From CAYSBA01 sp964429075 [NCBI: uncultured bacterium] (GTDB taxonomy: Bacteria > CAYSBA01): DNA of 9,222 bases. Below, piece after piece: positions 5,631 through 9,222 of the stretch. Positions within the stretch are counted from its first letter, which is position 1. Each line of letters begins with the position of its first letter. The position numbers and the translations under genes are program-made. Location: positions 1-9,222 of the forward strand of contig CAYSBA010000033.1 of NCBI GenBank assembly GCA_964429075.1, read 5' to 3'. Below the pieces are notes generated by a model. It was not told the DNA's origin. It made no database searches and saw only the letters and a program-made list of their open reading frames with translations.

Positions 5631-6924
5631 ATTCAATCCTGATAGGTGTACCTGTAAAATTAAACCCTTCTCTTAATGCTTTCTCTAAACGCCTTTTGTG
5701 AGAAAAGTGTATACCACTTTTTGAATTACTAAAAAACACAAAAACCGGTGGCTCAACCCCGGTCTGAACAGCATAGTATATCTTCAAGAATCTGTTGTTA
5801 ATCCTTATTGAATGTAACCAGATAAGCTCTTTTTTCAAGAATCTATTTAGTTGAGATGTTGGTACTCTTTTCTTTCTTTCACTGTATATTTCTATGGCTG
5901 CTTTAATAATATTATTAATCCCTCTGCCATTTAAAGCAGATAGACTATAGATTGGCACATAGCGGGCAAATTTAAGACGCTCCTTTGCCTTAAAGATCAC
6001 CTCCTTTGTGTTATCAATCAAATCCTGTTTATTCAAACCCACAACAAGTCCCTTACCTTTTCCGAGCACGTAGCCCGCAAGTGAAAGGTCCTGATGTCTA
6101 ATATTTTCGGTGGCATCAACAAGCAAGATACAGACATCTGATCTATCGATAGCTCCTCTGCTACGCTGAACAGACAACCTTTCTACTACAGAACCTCTTC
6201 TGGCTTTCCTCCTTATCCCTGCGGTATCAATAAGTATAATCCTCCCCCATTCTGTATCTATTGTAGTATCGATACTATCCCTTGTGGTTAATGGAACAGG
6301 ACTTACAAGTGATCGTTCAAATCCAGCAATGGTGTTCAAAAAGGTGGACTTTCCCGAATTTGGCCTTCCAACAATTGCAACTTTTGGTAAATCACCAATC
6401 TCTTCATATGAATCAACTGGCTTTTCTTTCATGAGCAGTGCCTTCAGTCTTTCTTCAAGTATGTCAAGGTTCCTTCTGTGTTTTGCTGAGATGGGAATAA
6501 TCTCAAAATCAAGCAGATGTTGAAAGTCCCATATATAGTTATCAAACTTTCTGTGATCACACTTGTTAGCAACGATAATAAATGGTTTTTGTGATTTTTT
6601 GACAAGTCTAAAGATCTCTATATCTTCTGGATGCTCACCCTCTTTTGCATCAACTACCATCAGAATAACATCTGCAGATTTCATCACAGAAAGGACCATG
6701 GATTTTACAAGCGAAAGGATATTATCTTCGCTTGTATCTGAGACAAGACCACCTGTATCAACAATTTCAACACAGGTTCCATCCCATAGTTCCCATATAT
6801 CTACCATATAGTCCCTTGTCAGATTTGGACTATCATGAATAATCGATTTTCTTTTTTCTATAAGCTGATTAAACAACTCAGATTTGCCCACATTTGGTCT
6901 ACCGACTATCACCACCCTATCCAT
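5593..6924 (-). CDS. der: Ribosome biogenesis GTPase Der (EngA)
   Basis: A tandem-GTPase protein required for 50S ribosomal subunit assembly, cytoplasmic and ribosome-associated; 443 aa, normal for the family. G domain 1 has GRPNVGKS (8-15), DTGG (56-59), NKCD (120-123) and SAK (146-148). G domain 2 has GRPNSGKS (186-193), DTAG (233-236), NKQD (298-301) and SA (329-330). The KH-like domain spans about 350-432 and closes with the usual FTGTPIRIEF. Both nucleotide sites look functional, although domain 1 reads GKSE where GKST is usual, and SPNLTRD where PGVTRD is usual. The C-terminal tail after the KH-like domain is short and its last residues (KAVARP) come from a GC-rich palindrome shared with the convergent lipoprotein gene. 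The ATG follows the pyruvate carboxylase stop by 18 bases, so the two are probably co-transcribed; its Shine-Dalgarno is weak. Confidence 0.96.
   Translation of the reverse strand: MDRVVIVGRPNVGKSELFNQLIEKRKSIIHDSPNLTRDYMVDIWELWDGTCVEIVDTGGLVSDTSEDNILSLVKSMVLSVMKSADVILMVVDAKEGEHPEDIEIFRLVKKSQKPFIIVANKCDHRKFDNYIWDFQHLLDFEIIPISAKHRRNLDILEERLKALLMKEKPVDSYEEIGDLPKVAIVGRPNSGKSTFLNTIAGFERSLVSPVPLTTRDSIDTTIDTEWGRIILIDTAGIRRKARRGSVVERLSVQRSRGAIDRSDVCILLVDATENIRHQDLSLAGYVLGKGKGLVVGLNKQDLIDNTKEVIFKAKERLKFARYVPIYSLSALNGRGINNIIKAAIEIYSERKKRVPTSQLNRFLKKELIWLHSIRINNRFLKIYYAVQTGVEPPVFVFFSNSKSGIHFSHKRRLEKALREGFNFTGTPIRIEFRFHSQKAVARP
5597..5611. repeat. GC-rich palindrome within the der / lipoprotein 3' overlap
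   Basis: GGCCG (5597-5601) and CGGCC (5607-5611) form a perfect 5-bp all-GC stem around the loop CGCTA, in otherwise AT-rich surroundings. It lies in the coding overlap of the two convergent genes and supplies the last codons of both. Neither strand has a T run directly after it, so it is not a textbook intrinsic terminator, though a hairpin between convergent genes could still slow or process both transcripts. It might instead be a copy of a dispersed palindromic element. Confidence 0.45.
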
Positions 6925-6942
6925 AAAAACACCATAGAAAAG

Positions 6943-9222
6943 TTATTCTACAATACAGAGAAGGTCCATAGGTTCTACCTGGTCTCCCTCTTTTACGAAA
7001 ATTTCGGTAACTGTTCCGCCTGATTTTGCATAGAAATTGGTCTCCATCTTCATTGCTTCTACTGTTATAACAGGATCATTTGCATTTACCACTGTACCGA
7101 CGGAAACAAGCACAGCAATCACCTTACCAGAGATACTGCTCACAACATGAGATGGATTTTCTGGGTCTCCTTTTACCCTCTTTGTTTCAGGTATTACAGC
7201 AGAATTATCATCTACAATTATATCCCTTGGATGGCCATTTAATTCGAAAAAGATCCTTTTTTTACCCCTCTCATCTGTTCTTCCTATAGAAATCAACTTT
7301 ATAATCAATGTCTTGCCAGGCTCTATGTCGGTCCATATCTCATCGAGTATCTTCATACCATAGAAAAAGGTGTAGCTATCGAGGACAGAGACATCAGAAA
7401 ATCTATCAAGATGTTTTAAAAAGTCTCTGTATGGCTCCGGGAACATATATGATGTTACATCCTCTATCTTTTGATCTATATTTTTTTCTCTTTTTCCTTT
7501 ATTCTTCTTTTTAGAAACAAGGCCGAGTTCATAAGCCCACTCCGGGAAGCCAAAGGGTGGATTTCCAAGTCTTTTTTCAAAATAATCAACAAGAGAGACT
7601 GGCAGATCGAGTGTTCTTATCTTCTCCATGAAATTTTCTCTGTTTACATCATTTTGAACCATAAACATTGCAAAATCGGCAACCATCTTGGATGATGGTG
7701 TTACCTTAGGTAATCTACCCAGCATGCTATCTGCAAGACGATAGGCCTCAAGTACCTCTCGCCACCTTTTTGCAAGTCCGAGACTCTCAGCCCTCCTGTA
7801 TAAATTCGAAAACTGTCCTCCTGGTACTTCATATCTATACACATCCATCGTATCGAGAGGGATATCAACAGAGAAGGGTTGATAAAGTCTTTTGAGTGTC
7901 CTCAGATAATCTGATAAATCGATAAGCTCTGTTAGATCCACTACAGGTTTTCTTTTGTGGTTTGCCATTGCTATCAGCACCTTCTCAAGCGATGGCTGGG
8001 ATGTGCCACCAGAAAATGGACCGACTGCACAATCAACTATATCCACTCCAGCATCTGCTGCAGCTAAAACCGTCAATATGCTCAGTCCGGTTGAGTCGTG
8101 GGTATGTAGATGAACAGGGATCCTAACATTTTGTTTAATCTCAGAAATCAAAAGTGTTGCAGCCTCTGGTTTTAAAAGGCCTGCCATATCCTTTATGGCA
8201 AGTATGTGCGCCCCTGTATCCTCAATCTTTTTGGCAAGGTCAATATAATAGTCAATTGTGTATTTATCTTCGTATCTGGAAGTAACGTCACCGGTATAGC
8301 AAATTGCAACCTCAGCAACTCTGCCAGCCTTTATCACCCTATCAATAGAATGGCGCATATTTTCAACATCATTAAGGCTATCAAATATTCTAAAGACATC
8401 TATTCCTGTTTCTGATGCCCTATCTATAAATGCATCCACCACTTTTATTGGATAAGATGAGTAGCCAACACAGTTTTTACCCCTCAGTAGCATCTGAAGA
8501 AGAGTACCTGGCATGACATTTCTTATCTTCCTGAGCCTCTCCCATGGGTCCTCCTTTAAAAACCTCAGAGCAACATCAAAGGTAGCTCCGCCCCAAACCT
8601 CACAGGAAAAGAGATCTGGTTGTGAATATTCAATAAATTCTGCAATCGGGAGGATATCAAAGGTCCTGAGTCTTGTTGAGAATAGAGATTGATGTGCATC
8701 CCTCATGGTTGTGTCAGTAATCTTAAGATCACTTGATGCAAGTAACCACTCTGAAAGATAATAAGGCCCTTTTGTATCAAGAATCTCTTTTGGTCTTGGT
8801 ATGTTACAATGGTATTTTTTACTCTTTTCTTTAAGATATCTGATTTTCTCCAGGATCCTGTTTCTCGAAGCTATGTACTCATTGTAGCTTATAGATGGTG
8901 GTCTTCTTTCACTGTTAACTATTGTATCTCCAATAAATCTGAGTAGTTTTGTTGCCCTGTCCTTTTTTTCGGGGAAAACAAATACCTCTGGATGTTCTTC
9001 AAGAAAATTTACAGTTGCCTTTCCCTTAATAAAAGTAGGGTGACTCACCACCTTTTCGAGAAACTGCACATTGGTCTTTATACCCCTTATTCTCATTTCT
9101 CTAAGTGCCCTTACCATCTTTTTTGTAGCAAGTTCAAAGGTAAGTGCCCAGCTTACAACCTTCACAAGTAGAGAATCATATTCGGAGGTCACTATTGTCC
9201 CCTGCATTACATTCCCTGTATC
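6943..9222 (-). CDS. pyc: Pyruvate carboxylase, single-chain type (5' end beyond the window)
   Basis: Biotin enzyme making oxaloacetate from pyruvate, bicarbonate and ATP; anaplerotic and cytoplasmic. The frame stays open to the right edge with no start: bases 9208-9222 encode DTGNV, continuous with the pyruvate carboxylase pattern before YDSLLVKV, so Met at 9207 is internal. The 759 visible residues (numbered from the edge) begin in the C-terminal lobe of the biotin carboxylase domain (to about 85). The carboxyltransferase domain (about 165-455) has Arg174-Asp175 (TTMRDAHQS), Lys344 (AIKDMAG, the carbamylated-Lys position) and His373/His375 (HLHTHDS). Next come the VTPSSK region, the ELNGHPR region and a C-terminal biotinyl domain with EAMKMET, biotin on Lys725, 34 residues from the end. 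A Lys-rich linker lies at about 570-580. About 400 N-terminal residues should lie outside. A two-subunit enzyme is excluded by the joined biotin carboxylase tail. It probably heads an operon with der. Confidence 0.94.
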   Translation of the reverse strand, partial: DTGNVMQGTIVTSEYDSLLVKVVSWALTFELATKKMVRALREMRIRGIKTNVQFLEKVVSHPTFIKGKATVNFLEEHPEVFVFPEKKDRATKLLRFIGDTIVNSERRPPSISYNEYIASRNRILEKIRYLKEKSKKYHCNIPRPKEILDTKGPYYLSEWLLASSDLKITDTTMRDAHQSLFSTRLRTFDILPIAEFIEYSQPDLFSCEVWGGATFDVALRFLKEDPWERLRKIRNVMPGTLLQMLLRGKNCVGYSSYPIKVVDAFIDRASETGIDVFRIFDSLNDVENMRHSIDRVIKAGRVAEVAICYTGDVTSRYEDKYTIDYYIDLAKKIEDTGAHILAIKDMAGLLKPEAATLLISEIKQNVRIPVHLHTHDSTGLSILTVLAAADAGVDIVDCAVGPFSGGTSQPSLEKVLIAMANHKRKPVVDLTELIDLSDYLRTLKRLYQPFSVDIPLDTMDVYRYEVPGGQFSNLYRRAESLGLAKRWREVLEAYRLADSMLGRLPKVTPSSKMVADFAMFMVQNDVNRENFMEKIRTLDLPVSLVDYFEKRLGNPPFGFPEWAYELGLVSKKKNKGKREKNIDQKIEDVTSYMFPEPYRDFLKHLDRFSDVSVLDSYTFFYGMKILDEIWTDIEPGKTLIIKLISIGRTDERGKKRIFFELNGHPRDIIVDDNSAVIPETKRVKGDPENPSHVVSSISGKVIAVLVSVGTVVNANDPVITVEAMKMETNFYAKSGGTVTEIFVKEGDQVEPMDLLCIVE

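Noticed and set aside
6284-6811. Two plus-strand open frames (6284-6523 and 6563-6811) antisense to der
   Set aside because: Both mirror conserved Der GTPase codons on the other strand, with low-complexity Ser-rich translations and no ribosome binding site.
7080-8415. Several 68-74 codon plus-strand open frames inside pyruvate carboxylase
   Set aside because: All are contained in the conserved carboxylase coding sequence and show no independent coding signal.

Overview
The window is a dense, AT-rich bacterial chromosome segment. Codon use leans on AGA/AGG for arginine, ATA for isoleucine and AAA/AAG for lysine. It carries housekeeping and poorly characterised genes with no transposase, integrase, tRNA, rRNA or CRISPR. 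Two probable lipoproteins point to an envelope with lipoprotein processing, probably Gram-negative. A ferredoxin-type DUF362 protein and an AMMECR1/MEMO protein fit an anaerobic or microaerophilic lifestyle. The phylum cannot be fixed from the sequence; the Asn just before the lipobox Cys of one lipoprotein is tolerated in spirochaetes, but that is a weak hint.

Left part (1-3404, plus strand): a three-gene, apparently co-transcribed block. It starts with a family A DNA polymerase (GTG start) that has an intact polymerase domain, only a decayed remnant of the 3'-5' exonuclease domain and no 5'-nuclease. Eighteen bases later, behind a strong Shine-Dalgarno, comes a DUF362/Fe-S centre protein with two 4Fe-4S motifs. 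An ATGA overlap leads into an unrecognised exported protein with a C-terminal TPR-like region. Its last 17 bases overlap tail-to-tail with the next gene.

Middle (3388-5630): a minus-strand gene encodes a lipoprotein-type fusion of the MEMO and AMMECR1 domains. Across a 122-base intergenic region a divergent plus-strand gene encodes a small lipoprotein resembling the NlpC/P60 peptidoglycan hydrolase family but lacking the catalytic Cys. Its end overlaps the end of der by 38 bases, and a GC-rich palindrome lies in that overlap.

Right part (5593-9222, minus strand): der, the ribosome-assembly GTPase, is preceded by the C-terminal two thirds of a single-chain pyruvate carboxylase. That gene runs off the right edge: the Met at 9207 is internal, and biotin-carboxylase sequence continues upstream of it. 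The two genes are 18 bases apart and probably form one operon.

Functionally the genes cover DNA synthesis, anaplerosis (pyruvate to oxaloacetate), ribosome biogenesis and three or four envelope or redox proteins of uncertain role. The most unusual items are the predicted export of the MEMO-AMMECR1 fusion, the Cys-less NlpC/P60-like lipoprotein, and the palindrome that forms the C-termini of two convergent genes.
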